Shown: positions 17,481 through 25,314 of the stretch, in pieces | Position numbering within the stretch: position 1 is the first letter of the stretch | Layout of the letters: each line of letters begins with the position of its first letter | Origin: Brevibacillus brevis | Lineage (GTDB): Bacteria > Bacillota > Bacilli > Brevibacillales > Brevibacillaceae | Length of the DNA stretch: 64,000 nt | Reading direction: 5' to 3' | Assembly: GCF_001039275.2 (NCBI RefSeq) | Contig: NZ_CP030117.1 | Location: 293,501 to 357,500 of the forward strand | Position numbers and translations under genes: made by a program | Notes under the pieces: generated by a model | Seen by the model: only the letters and a program-made list of their open reading frames with translations | Database searches by the model: none | What the model was told of the DNA's origin: nothing

Positions 17481-18407
17481 CTATGAAGAGATCTCTTTGC
17501 CGTTTTCGTCGACACCCAGAGCTTGTCGTGCCATGATCTTGAATTCTTCCAGCCCTGATTTCAACGCGAAGGTGGCAAGAATGACGGGATACACGGATGT
17601 CATTTCTACGATATGCTCATGCATACGCGGCCATACATTGCCTCCTGCTTTTTCGTAGCGTTTGATGAAGTCAGCCAAACCAGAATCGCCAAACAACATG
17701 TAAAAGACCGTAAAGTCCGTCGCCGGATCAGCTACCTCGGCCTCCGTCCAATCGAGGAGCCCCGTTACCTTGCCGTTTTCAGCAACCAGGATATGCCCCG
17801 GATGGAGGTCACCATGCACAAGAGCAGAGTGAGCAGGCCAGAATGTATCATCCGCAAGCCATTCTTGCCAACGATCCCATAGCGCCCTAGAAACGCCAAA
17901 GACGCGTTTGACTTCATTCATCTTTTCTCGAAGGCTTGCTCGTGCCTCGTTAGGCTGTTTGACGCGGATACCAGCATCTCGAGCAAGATCATGATGAATA
18001 CCATGTAATTCCACCAATGCTTCCGCCCATGTTTGGATGCACAATTCAGGTAGAGATTCAGGATTCAAATACCACTCATAATTTTTTGTTTCCATATTGA
18101 TCGTCGCCATCGGTGTGCCACCCAGGATCGGATAAGCGATGAATTCAGAGGTGTGAACCTGCCAATCCGGTACTTCGACACGTAGATGTTTGGCAACGAG
18201 GTCTAACACCTTTTTCTCATAACGAGCTGTCTCCACGACATCGGTCCGTCGCGGTTGGCGTAATACCCATGGAACACCGTCTATCGTACTTGCAAAAATC
18301 GCAAGGAAGTCTAAGCCGGATTCATTCACCTTCACGGTAGTTGGGTCTACAAGGATTCCGTTGTTTTTCGCGAGTGCAAGCATGTGCTCTACATTGGTTT
18401 TTGACAT
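17481..18407 (-). CDS. mph: Macrolide 2'-phosphotransferase (Mph family)
   Basis: 308-residue kinase-like enzyme of the APH/Mph fold that phosphorylates the 2'-OH of the desosamine sugar of macrolides and so inactivates them; Mph enzymes use GTP (family knowledge). The catalytic motif LVHGDLHPGHILV (Asp200, with His205 where many kinases have Asn) and the metal-binding region LLDWTEAEVADPATDF (Asp219) are intact, and the length is normal. Chromosomal Mph genes are known in Bacillaceae and give intrinsic resistance. GAGGTG precedes the ATG. A 14-codon leader ORF ending in Met-Arg-Leu-Arg lies 105 nt upstream and may make expression macrolide-inducible. Confidence 0.92.
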   Translation of the reverse strand: MSKTNVEHMLALAKNNGILVDPTTVKVNESGLDFLAIFASTIDGVPWVLRQPRRTDVVETARYEKKVLDLVAKHLRVEVPDWQVHTSEFIAYPILGGTPMATINMETKNYEWYLNPESLPELCIQTWAEALVELHGIHHDLARDAGIRVKQPNEARASLREKMNEVKRVFGVSRALWDRWQEWLADDTFWPAHSALVHGDLHPGHILVAENGKVTGLLDWTEAEVADPATDFTVFYMLFGDSGLADFIKRYEKAGGNVWPRMHEHIVEMTSVYPVILATFALKSGLEEFKIMARQALGVDENGKEISS

Positions 18408-18512
18408 AACAAAAACACCTCATTTATGAATAGTTAAAATCAATCAAACACAAATAAACTCATCCCATTCCTTTTTTGAAAATGGTTGAGCCTACATGGG
18501 AACTTGTCGATT

Positions 18513-18557
18513 TTAACGAAGTCTCATGAATGCGATGCCCATTGCGATGTCCATCAT
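18513..18557 (-). CDS. Putative 14-residue leader peptide of mph (ends MRLR)
   Basis: The ORF reads MMDIAMGIAFMRLR and stops. It has an ideal ribosome site (TAGGAGG, 5 nt before ATG) and points at mph, 105 nt downstream. The C-terminal Arg-Leu-Arg is the +X+ motif at which macrolide-bound ribosomes stall, as in the ErmD leader MTHSMRLR (established knowledge). Between leader and mph, CCCAT (18500-18496) could pair either with ATGGG inside the leader (18542-18538) or with ATGGG further down (18468-18464), giving exclusive structures. A role in attenuation is inferred, and no clear T-tailed terminator is seen. Confidence 0.65.
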   Translation of the reverse strand: MMDIAMGIAFMRLR

Positions 18558-18629
18558 CGTAACCTCCTATAATTGAAAACAAAGATAGTGTACCATGGAA
18601 TCTAACGAATAGCGACGAGGAGATTAGCG

Positions 18630-19394
18630 ATGATGAAATTGATTTCTTGGAATGTAAATGGACTTCGCGCATGCGTGAACAAAGGGTTTTATGAGTACTT
18701 CAAAGAAGTGAATGCCGATATTTTTTGCTTGCAGGAAACGAAGCTGCAAGAAGGTCAAATCGAGATGGAGATCGGCGAGGAGTACCATCAATATTGGAAC
18801 TACGCAGAGAAAAAAGGCTATTCCGGGACGGCTGTTTTTACAAAAATGGAACCACTATCTGTGCGTTACGGCTTGGAAGAAGACCATGAGCCTGAGGGAC
18901 GAATCATTACGCTGGAGTTTCAGGATTTCTACCTGGTCACCGTATACACCCCGAATGCGAAGCGTGATCTGTCGAGATTGGATTATCGGCTGGAATGGGA
19001 GGAGCGGTTTCGGAGCTACTTGTTGCAGCTAGATGCGAAGAAGCCCGTGGTGGTTTGTGGGGATCTGAATGTCGCCCATCAAGAGATAGATTTGAAAAAT
19101 GCGAAGTCGAATCGCAATAATTCCGGCTTTACTCCTGAAGAGCGTGAGAAGATGACGAGATTGCTGGCAGCCGGGTTTGTGGATACCTATCGATATTTTT
19201 ATCCGGATCAGACAGATGCTTATACATGGTGGTCTTTTATGCCGAAAGTAAGAGAACGAAATATCGGATGGCGTATTGATTATTTTCTCGCGTCTGAGAG
19301 ACTGGCTCCATCGTTGGTCGGGGCGGGAATTGACTCACAGGTGATGGGAAGCGATCATTGTCCGGTCGTGTTGGAGCTGGGGACCATCGAATAA
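18630..19394 (+). CDS. exoA: Exodeoxyribonuclease III / AP endonuclease ExoA
   Basis: 254-residue member of the exonuclease-endonuclease-phosphatase fold; it cleaves DNA at abasic sites and removes 3' blocks in base excision repair. All catalytic motifs are present: WNVNGLRA, LQETKLQ (metal-binding Glu), VVCGDLNVAH, WRIDYF and GSDHCPV (Asp-His pair). Length matches Bacillus ExoA. Two adjacent ATGs; the first (18630) follows GAGGAG. It is divergent from the mph leader, so the two share about 70 bp of control region. Confidence 0.96.
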   Translation: MMKLISWNVNGLRACVNKGFYEYFKEVNADIFCLQETKLQEGQIEMEIGEEYHQYWNYAEKKGYSGTAVFTKMEPLSVRYGLEEDHEPEGRIITLEFQDFYLVTVYTPNAKRDLSRLDYRLEWEERFRSYLLQLDAKKPVVVCGDLNVAHQEIDLKNAKSNRNNSGFTPEEREKMTRLLAAGFVDTYRYFYPDQTDAYTWWSFMPKVRERNIGWRIDYFLASERLAPSLVGAGIDSQVMGSDHCPVVLELGTIE

Positions 19395-19592
19395 ACAGTG
19401 GGAGCCAGGGAAGGATATGAGTGAGTATGCTATGCCTGTAGTCAGCAATTGTGAGGGTGAGAGACCTGAAATAGCAAAACTGCCTATAATCAAACAATTA
19501 AGACGAAATTGGATATAAGCGAACGTTGATGTGGAGGAGCGGAGTTTCGTACAATGAAAACGTATGACTTCTAATGAAGAGGGGATAGGATA

Positions 19593-20912
19593 TTGCTAAC
19601 CATGAATTTGTTACTAATTGCTTTTCTGATTGTTGCTACTGCTTTTTTTGTGGCAACGGAATTCGCAATTGTAAAGCTTCGCCCAAGCCGTGTAGACCAA
19701 CTGGTCATGGAAGGGAGAAAGAATGCTCTTGCTGTTCAGAAAGTAGTTAGTAACCTGGATGGATATTTGTCAGCGTGTCAGTTGGGGATTACGTTGACAG
19801 CCATTGGCTTGGGGGTATTGGGGAAACCGACGATTGAAAGTATCATTAGCCCTTTTCTTACGCCGTATTTACCCGAACAAGTCGTTGCAGTTCTGTCGTT
19901 TGTGATTGCATACTCGCTCGTTACGTTTCTACATGTGGTTGTCGGGGAGCTGGCACCGAAAACAGTGGCGATCCAAAAGGCAGAAGCGGTTAGCTTACTG
20001 TGTGCGAAACCTATTATTTGGTTCTATAAATTGATGTACCCTGCAATCTGGGTGCTGAATGGCTCTGCTGCTCTCCTCGTGCGTTCATTCGGTATGAAAC
20101 CGACCAAGGAGCACGAAGAAAGTCACTCAGAAGAAGAGCTGCGAATCATTCTGACGGAAAGCTATGAGAGCGGCAAAATTAATCAGTCTGAGTATGGATA
20201 TGTAAGCAATATCTTTGCTTTTGATGAGATGCTTGCACGCGAGATTATGGTTCCGCGAACAGATATGAGCTGCTTGCACAAGGAATATACCCTTGAGGAA
20301 AACCTTCGAATCATGAAAGAAGAGCAATACACCCGTTTCCCGGTTATTTCGCAAAACAAAGATCATATTATCGGGATGATTAACACGAAAGAGTTTTTTC
20401 TGAATTATGCCGATGATCCGAATTTGGACATTTCTAAGCTCATCCGACCGTTTTTGACGGTTTCAGAAGCTACTCCTGTAAAAGACCTTTTGAAAAAAAT
20501 GCAGAAACAAAGAACGCATATCGCTATCCTGATCGACGAGTATGGCGGTACCTCCGGAATGGTTACGATCGAAGATATTTTGGAGGAAATTGTAGGAGAG
20601 ATTCGTGATGAGTTCGATGCGGAGGAAAAAGCCGAAATCGAAATCGTGGAAGAGAATAGCCATGTGATTGTAGACGGAAAGGTACTGCTCTCCGAGGTTA
20701 ACGATTTGCTTAACGCCAATATTAATGAAGAAGAGCTCGATACCATCGGGGGCTGGCTATACAGTCAAAATCCGACACTCAAAGAAGGTATCCAATGGCA
20801 ATACGTTGATCTTGTCTTTACGATCAGAAAGAAAGACAAGCATCGCATAAGGAAAATTGAAATTCAAAAAGCAGCAGAAGTTCCAACTCGTGAGCTGCAG
20901 GATGTAACGTAA
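19593..20912 (+). CDS. CNNM/CorC-type membrane protein with CBS pair (HlyC family)
   Basis: 439 residues: DUF21 (CNNM) membrane domain with 3-4 helices (about 1-190), two CBS domains (about 205-335, including EIMVPRTDM and DEYGGTSGMVTIEDILEEIV) and a C-terminal CorC_HlyC domain (about 350-430). Bacillus paralogues such as MpfA export magnesium; older annotations call them hemolysins. The start is TTG at 19593, 8 nt after GAGGGG; the ATG at 19602 lies too far from it. Monocistronic. Confidence 0.92.
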   Translation: MLTMNLLLIAFLIVATAFFVATEFAIVKLRPSRVDQLVMEGRKNALAVQKVVSNLDGYLSACQLGITLTAIGLGVLGKPTIESIISPFLTPYLPEQVVAVLSFVIAYSLVTFLHVVVGELAPKTVAIQKAEAVSLLCAKPIIWFYKLMYPAIWVLNGSAALLVRSFGMKPTKEHEESHSEEELRIILTESYESGKINQSEYGYVSNIFAFDEMLAREIMVPRTDMSCLHKEYTLEENLRIMKEEQYTRFPVISQNKDHIIGMINTKEFFLNYADDPNLDISKLIRPFLTVSEATPVKDLLKKMQKQRTHIAILIDEYGGTSGMVTIEDILEEIVGEIRDEFDAEEKAEIEIVEENSHVIVDGKVLLSEVNDLLNANINEEELDTIGGWLYSQNPTLKEGIQWQYVDLVFTIRKKDKHRIRKIEIQKAAEVPTRELQDVT

Positions 20913-20914
20913 TC

Positions 20915-20943
20915 AAAAGATGGGGAATTCCCCATCTTTTTTT
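20915..20943. terminator. Perfect palindromic terminator
   Basis: AAAGATGGGGAA/TTCCCCATCTTT followed by Ts on the plus side; between convergent genes. Confidence 0.92.
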
Positions 20944-20980
20944 ATATGACAGAAGGTAAGGAAGCTCTTAGTAGGCAGGA

Positions 20981-21532
20981 TTATATATAAACAATGTTGT
21001 AAGTAGGCTTCGTTACGCCGTTCGCGTACTGCTTCATGTCCACTAACTCGAGTTTGAGACGTGGCTTCACACTTCCAAATAACGGGATACCTTCACCGAC
21101 CATCACCGGATTCACTTTCAGCACTAATTGATCAATCAGTTGATGTGCCAGTAACGCTCCTGCCAATTCACCGCCCCCACATAGCCATAGCTTGCCGTTT
21201 TCTTGCTGTTTGAGATTTTTAATAAATTCGATGGCATCGCCTTTGACCAGCTCGACTTCCGCATTGGATTCAAACTGCATGGAGTTTGAGAAAATATAAT
21301 GCTTGATTCCCTTATAGCCTGGTTCGCCCGGCTTGGCACCGAATTTGAACCCAAACTCGTAGGTTTTGGCGCCCATCAACACGGCATCATATTCCTGAAT
21401 TTCAGATAAAAAGTCCGGTACATGTTCTCCCTCAAATAAAAAGAGAGTGTTTTCAATATTTCCATCCATGATTCCTTGATCGGCAATGAAATTGTCTAAC
21501 GATACAGCAACATGATAGATTAATGAGGCCAT
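20981..21532 (-). CDS. Dihydrofolate-reductase-like protein (RibD C-terminal family)
   Basis: 183 residues: IYHVAVSLDNFIA at the N-terminus, YDAVLMGAKTYEFG, and LWLCGGGELAGALL for NADPH binding, the pattern of the RibD_C/DHFR-like family (YwjB, YyaP). Members reduce pterin- or pyrimidine-like substrates; the true substrate is usually unknown. The ATG at 21532 follows GAGGAGGG with an 8-nt gap; the frame is open 26 codons further upstream without a better site. It ends convergently with the CNNM gene. Confidence 0.87.
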   Translation of the reverse strand: MASLIYHVAVSLDNFIADQGIMDGNIENTLFLFEGEHVPDFLSEIQEYDAVLMGAKTYEFGFKFGAKPGEPGYKGIKHYIFSNSMQFESNAEVELVKGDAIEFIKNLKQQENGKLWLCGGGELAGALLAHQLIDQLVLKVNPVMVGEGIPLFGSVKPRLKLELVDMKQYANGVTKPTYNIVYI

Positions 21533-21713
21533 TTGGAAATCCCTCCTCTTTTCTCCATTCCATTTTATGTGAAACGCTATAGGGCTTGCACGCATTTTTA
21601 TTCTGATCATGAATACAACGGTTACGTCGGAGGATATAGCTGAATCCGTCGAGTCACTCCTTGCAAAAAATAAGGAAGGGGCACCCTGATAGGTGTCCCT
21701 CTACTTCGTATTT

Positions 21714-22724
21714 TCAGGTTGTCCCCAACAGTTCTTTTAAGGTGGCATCAATAAACGCGGTATCGGCAGGGTTTAGTCCAAACCCAGCCAAGTGTCCCCA
21801 GATTGATTCAATCGGTTTAAAGGTAGCGTTAGGGATGTGCTTGGTCTCATATTCACTGTCTTCTGGCGTGAAATACAAATCAGTCCGTACAGGCATCACA
21901 ACCGTTCGTGCCTGGATGCTTCGTAACGCCGCCTCAAAGTCTCCCTTGTATTTATCATTTTGGCTAATGTCGGCATGCTGCCACGTCCACATCATCGCCA
22001 GCAAATCATTGGCATCCGAATGAACAAAGCTCTCTTCCCAAAATCCCGAGATAAATTCGGAAAGTGTCTCATAGCCCAAAGCTTTATAGCATTCCTCGCG
22101 ATAAAATGGCTGTGAAAACCCCCAACTCGCATAAACGCGTCCCAAGGTACGCAAGCCAACCTCGGGAGATGCTGTATACAGCCCGTTATTCCAAGCTACA
22201 TCGGCCTGCAATGCTGCTCGAATCCCTTCGATCAAGACGATGTTATGCGGCCATGTTTTTGCGGTTCCGGCAAAAGGAGCCAATCGTTCAACCATATCTG
22301 GGTAGCTCGCTGCCCAATGAAAAGCCTGGATGGCCCCCATCGACCAGCCGGTTGCCAGCGCAATTTTTTTGATGCCAAACCTCTCCGTAATGAGTCGATG
22401 CTGAAGTACGACATTATCGTAGATCGTAACGTGTGGAAAATGGGCCTGATCATACGGGCTGGCTGTATTGCTCGGGGAGGACGATAGCCCGTTGCCGAGC
22501 ATGTTGGGAATGATGATAAAATATTGTTTCGGATTCAAAGCCTTATCCTCCCCGATGAGCCATTCGTTTTGGTAATGCTGGTCTCCAAACGATGTAGGAA
22601 ATATAATGACGTTATCCTTGGCTGCATTGAGCGTGCCATACGTTTTGTAAGCAATAAATGCATGTGGCAGTGTCACTCCTGACTGCAAGCGAACATCTCC
22701 CAAGTGAAAAATGTCGTAATCCAT
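21714..22724 (-). CDS. Alpha/beta-hydrolase related to homoserine O-acetyltransferase MetX
   Basis: 336 residues with MetX-family layout: ITYGT-like start (HAFIAYKTYGTLN), nucleophile elbow ATGWSMGAIQAF, and a C-terminal His in SIWGHLAGFGLNP. True MetX enzymes acetylate homoserine in methionine synthesis. This one departs in the nucleophile region (GWSMG, not GGSMG) and is not near methionine genes, so it may be a plain hydrolase. The start is ATG 22724, 9 nt after AAAGGAG; an ATG at 22748 lies before that site. A MerR-type promoter directly upstream suggests induction by the divergent regulator. Confidence 0.82.
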   Translation of the reverse strand: MDYDIFHLGDVRLQSGVTLPHAFIAYKTYGTLNAAKDNVIIFPTSFGDQHYQNEWLIGEDKALNPKQYFIIIPNMLGNGLSSSPSNTASPYDQAHFPHVTIYDNVVLQHRLITERFGIKKIALATGWSMGAIQAFHWAASYPDMVERLAPFAGTAKTWPHNIVLIEGIRAALQADVAWNNGLYTASPEVGLRTLGRVYASWGFSQPFYREECYKALGYETLSEFISGFWEESFVHSDANDLLAMMWTWQHADISQNDKYKGDFEAALRSIQARTVVMPVRTDLYFTPEDSEYETKHIPNATFKPIESIWGHLAGFGLNPADTAFIDATLKELLGTT

Positions 22725-22759
22725 CTCGCATTGCTCCTTTGTAAGCATGATTTTTTTCC

Positions 22760-22791
22760 ACTATAAACGTTCCCGTACAGGGGAAAGTCAA
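22760..22791 (-). promoter_or_regulatory. MerR-type promoter with 20-bp spacer and dyad
   Basis: Minus strand TTGACT (22791-22786), a 20-bp spacer, TATAGT (22765-22760). The long spacer carries the inverted repeat TTCCC ... GGGAA (22770-22785). Overlong spacers with a central dyad are the hallmark of promoters that MerR proteins twist into activity. Confidence 0.72.
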
Positions 22792-22816
22792 GGGAATGAT
22801 AGATTGGGGTTTTTCC

Positions 22817-23620
22817 ATGTTTAAGATCAGTGAGTTTTCCCGATTGAGCAGAGTGTCCTTAAAGACGCTTCGCTTTTATGACCAAATTGGCATTTTGAAG
22901 CCAGCGGCTATCGACAAAGAAACTGGCTATCGGTTTTATGCAGCAGAGCAATTGGTTACGCTCAATCGAATCCTTATGTACAAGGATTTGGGGTTTACGT
23001 TGCAGCAAATTCAGCAATTGCTTCATGAAGAGATGTCCATGGACCAACTACAAGGCATATTCAGGCAAAAAGAAAGGGAAATGGAACAACTACTTGAGGT
23101 GGAGCAAGCACGATTGAATCGAATCAAGGATCGTCTGCTGTCGATCGAGCAAAAGGGGTACGTAGAACAAGAAGTTGTCTTTAAACGAGTCGAAGCCCAA
23201 AAAGTTGTCTCGTTCCGTGCGGAAGGTACGGTGGAAGAGATTCCGCTGCTTTTCGATCGGCTTGCTCATTATGCAGGCAAGCAGCAGAGAGGGGTGCTTT
23301 CTCCCATCGTTTTGTGGAAGGAATCGGAGAGAGATGAGACGGCATTCGAAATGGAGATCGGCTATGTGCTCAAACAGGACATTCCCTTACCATCCGACAT
23401 GCTGGAAATACGTATGCTGCCAGAGGAGCCGATGATGGCCACCCTGGTTCAACGCGTAGAACCATTCGTTCCTTCGACAGCCTGTATTGACTTGGCAAAA
23501 TGGATAGAGGGCAATCAATACCGGATCAAAAAAGATCAGCCAGGCAGAGAAAATTATCTACAATCCTCGCATGGGGGCGATACGTATGTAGAAGTACAAA
23601 TTCCCATAGAATCGCCATGA
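22817..23620 (+). CDS. MerR-family activator with GyrI-like effector domain
   Basis: About 267 residues. The N-terminal MerR helix-turn-helix (FKISEFSRLSRVSLKTLRFY then DQIGILKPA, YRFYAAEQL) is followed by a coiled coil (about 80-120) and a C-terminal domain (about 125-265) of the GyrI-like/BmrR type, which binds bulky hydrophobic or cationic ligands. It is divergent from the MetX-like gene and very probably activates it through the 20-bp-spacer promoter. The start is uncertain: ATG 22817 (GGGG 7 nt upstream) gives the classical MerR beginning; ATG 22796 is also in frame. Confidence 0.88.
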   Translation: MFKISEFSRLSRVSLKTLRFYDQIGILKPAAIDKETGYRFYAAEQLVTLNRILMYKDLGFTLQQIQQLLHEEMSMDQLQGIFRQKEREMEQLLEVEQARLNRIKDRLLSIEQKGYVEQEVVFKRVEAQKVVSFRAEGTVEEIPLLFDRLAHYAGKQQRGVLSPIVLWKESERDETAFEMEIGYVLKQDIPLPSDMLEIRMLPEEPMMATLVQRVEPFVPSTACIDLAKWIEGNQYRIKKDQPGRENYLQSSHGGDTYVEVQIPIESP

Positions 23621-23622
23621 AG

Positions 23623-23662
23623 AAGGCCAGTACCTGTATAACGACGAGGTACTGGCCTTTTG
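23623..23662 (+). terminator. Terminator after the MerR gene
   Basis: 13-bp stem AAGGCCAGTACCT/AGGTACTGGCCTT, 11-nt loop, TTTT tail. Confidence 0.9.
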
Positions 23663-23748
23663 CTACGTATGTTCATTTGACGCTGGTAGAGGCAGGTAGT
23701 ACATTGAAAATACAGAAAATTCAAAGGTAGAAAGAAGGGAATCCTACG

Positions 23749-24528
23749 ATGAATAGAAAAGCGCGTCGGTTCATTGATCTGAGTGTGCCTCTTGATCGTC
23801 TGGCAAAAGAACCGTTTCCGCCTGAGATTCAATACAATAGCCATGAAGAAGGGGCTGTCCAGGCTGCCCAGTATTTCGGATTGCAACCAACGGATTTTCC
23901 CGAACAGAAGGCTTGGGCGAGTGAAACGGTGACACTCACGACACATACAGGAACACATGTAGATGCGCCATGGCATTACTGGCCTACTTCAGAGGGAGAG
24001 CCAGCGAAAACGATTGATCAGTTGCCATTGGAGTGGTTCTACGGAGATGGTGTCCTGCTTGATTTTAGTGAAAAGCCGTCTGGCTATGAAATCACGGCGA
24101 ATGATGTAAAACAGAAGCTCGCCCAAATCCAATACGAACTGAAACCGTTCGATATTGTCCTGATCAGGACGGATGCGGATAAAAGATACTATGCAGAGCA
24201 CTATTTTCAATCACATGCAGGAGTATCCGCCGAAGCAACACATTGGTTGATCGATCAAGGAATCAAGGTCATGGGAACCGATGGGTGGGGGTGGGATATT
24301 CCGTTTTCCGTTCAAGCCGCTGATTATAAACAAAATCCGCGCGATGGCGTTTTATGGGCAGCTCACTATGTGGGAAAAGAGAAAGAGTATTGCCAAATTG
24401 AAAAGCTGGCAAATTTGGAGCAATTGCCGAGGCCCTACGGGTTTACCGTTTCTGTGTTTCCTGTAAAAGTGAAAGGAGCGAGCGCGGGATGGGCGCGTCC
24501 TGTTGCGATTATCGAAGAAGAGGAGTAG
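23749..24528 (+). CDS. Cyclase-family metal hydrolase (kynurenine formamidase-like)
   Basis: 259 residues. The metal-binding motif THTGTHVDAPWHYW (HxGTHxDxPxH) identifies the cyclase/arylformamidase family; DIVLIRTDA and MGTDGWGWD follow in usual order. Members hydrolyse formylkynurenine, isatin or cyclic amides; no tryptophan genes are nearby, so the substrate is open. An AGAAGGGA site lies upstream. The next small gene starts 11 nt after the stop and may be cotranscribed. Confidence 0.88.
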   Translation: MNRKARRFIDLSVPLDRLAKEPFPPEIQYNSHEEGAVQAAQYFGLQPTDFPEQKAWASETVTLTTHTGTHVDAPWHYWPTSEGEPAKTIDQLPLEWFYGDGVLLDFSEKPSGYEITANDVKQKLAQIQYELKPFDIVLIRTDADKRYYAEHYFQSHAGVSAEATHWLIDQGIKVMGTDGWGWDIPFSVQAADYKQNPRDGVLWAAHYVGKEKEYCQIEKLANLEQLPRPYGFTVSVFPVKVKGASAGWARPVAIIEEEE

Positions 24529-24538
24529 TTGCATAGGC

Positions 24539-24934
24539 ATGAACAAGCGAGCGAAAGTTTTGTTCCTCCTACTTTTCTTGGGCTTTTGTTTCATCATGAT
24601 CGCGAATGTTTCTTTAATCGGGTATCCTGCATTGCCATTCGATTCCAAGTCAAAAAGAGAAGTGACGGAGCTGTTGGGCGAAAACACGGGAGCCATCGTC
24701 AAATTGACGACGGAGGAAAACGTCGATTGGTATGGGTATGGGCCGCAAGCGAATGAGGCTTCAGCGGCAGAAGCAATGAAACGAGCAGTGACAGAAAAAG
24801 GCTGGACCTTTATCCAGCAAGAAGGGGCCGGATACTTTTTTGAACGGGGGAAAGAGAAGCTGATCATCACGTCACAAATGTGGACGGGCAACTATGTACT
24901 CTTTCGAATCCCCGCAGGTGTTCTAAAACCTTAA
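24539..24934 (+). CDS. Small membrane-anchored or exported protein, unknown
   Basis: 131 residues: an uncleaved-looking N-terminal helix (KVLFLLLFLGFCFIMIANVS, about 6-25), then a soluble domain outside the cell (KREVTELLGENTGAIVKLTT, then EEAMKRAVTEKGWTFIQQEG-like alternation). No family recognised. The start ATG 24539 lies 13 nt after GAGGAG at the end of the cyclase gene, so translation may be coupled. The stop overlaps by 4 bp the convergent Ada-like gene. Confidence 0.65.
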   Translation: MNKRAKVLFLLLFLGFCFIMIANVSLIGYPALPFDSKSKREVTELLGENTGAIVKLTTEENVDWYGYGPQANEASAAEAMKRAVTEKGWTFIQQEGAGYFFERGKEKLIITSQMWTGNYVLFRIPAGVLKP

Positions 24935-25230
24935 AGGGGAAGGACTTTCCACAGCAAATATTTCTCCCGCAAACAAACAGCACAAGGCCGATATCCCGCA
25001 GCAATAGCAGTAGCTTCATCTGCAAAAAATACGCGATGACGGACATAACCGCCTCGCGTAATAGCTCTGATGGCAGAGGGGCAATCCAGTCGGCCGTATA
25101 TTTTGCGTGGCCGGTAGCCCCCCAATGTACCCGGAGTATCACTTTGATAAAAGGAGCGATCAGCTCCGAGCAGGGTGTATGTTTTGGCAGAGTCAGCATC
25201 TTGGGGTGCTGGCTTTTTCGGCGTAGGCAT
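24931..25230 (-). CDS. Small Ada-type zinc-binding domain protein lacking the methyl-acceptor Cys
   Basis: 99 residues. The C-terminal half (IYGRLDCPSAIRAI ... RVFFADEATAIAAGYRPCAVC) aligns with the N-terminal metal-binding domain of Ada. Three Cys are present (50, 83, 86). The residue matching Ada Cys38, which accepts methyl groups from phosphotriesters, appears to be Gly46. It therefore probably binds metal or DNA but cannot perform Ada-type methyl transfer. Strong AAAGGAGGG site. It follows nfo and alkA on the same strand, with adaA divergent beyond, which links it to alkylation repair. Confidence 0.8.
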   Translation of the reverse strand: MPTPKKPAPQDADSAKTYTLLGADRSFYQSDTPGTLGGYRPRKIYGRLDCPSAIRAITRGGYVRHRVFFADEATAIAAGYRPCAVCLREKYLLWKVLPL

Positions 25231-25314
25231 ATGGCTCCCTCCTTTATTGGTAGTGTGTCGTGTTCACTCCAAAAGGAGGAAGCCACAGTCAGCCTACATA
25301 AAGTGTTTCTTACC

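Noticed and set aside
19554-19574. Six-codon ORF (MKTYDF) before the CNNM gene, behind GGAG
   Set aside because: Too short, with no attenuator structure and no known leader-peptide control for this family.
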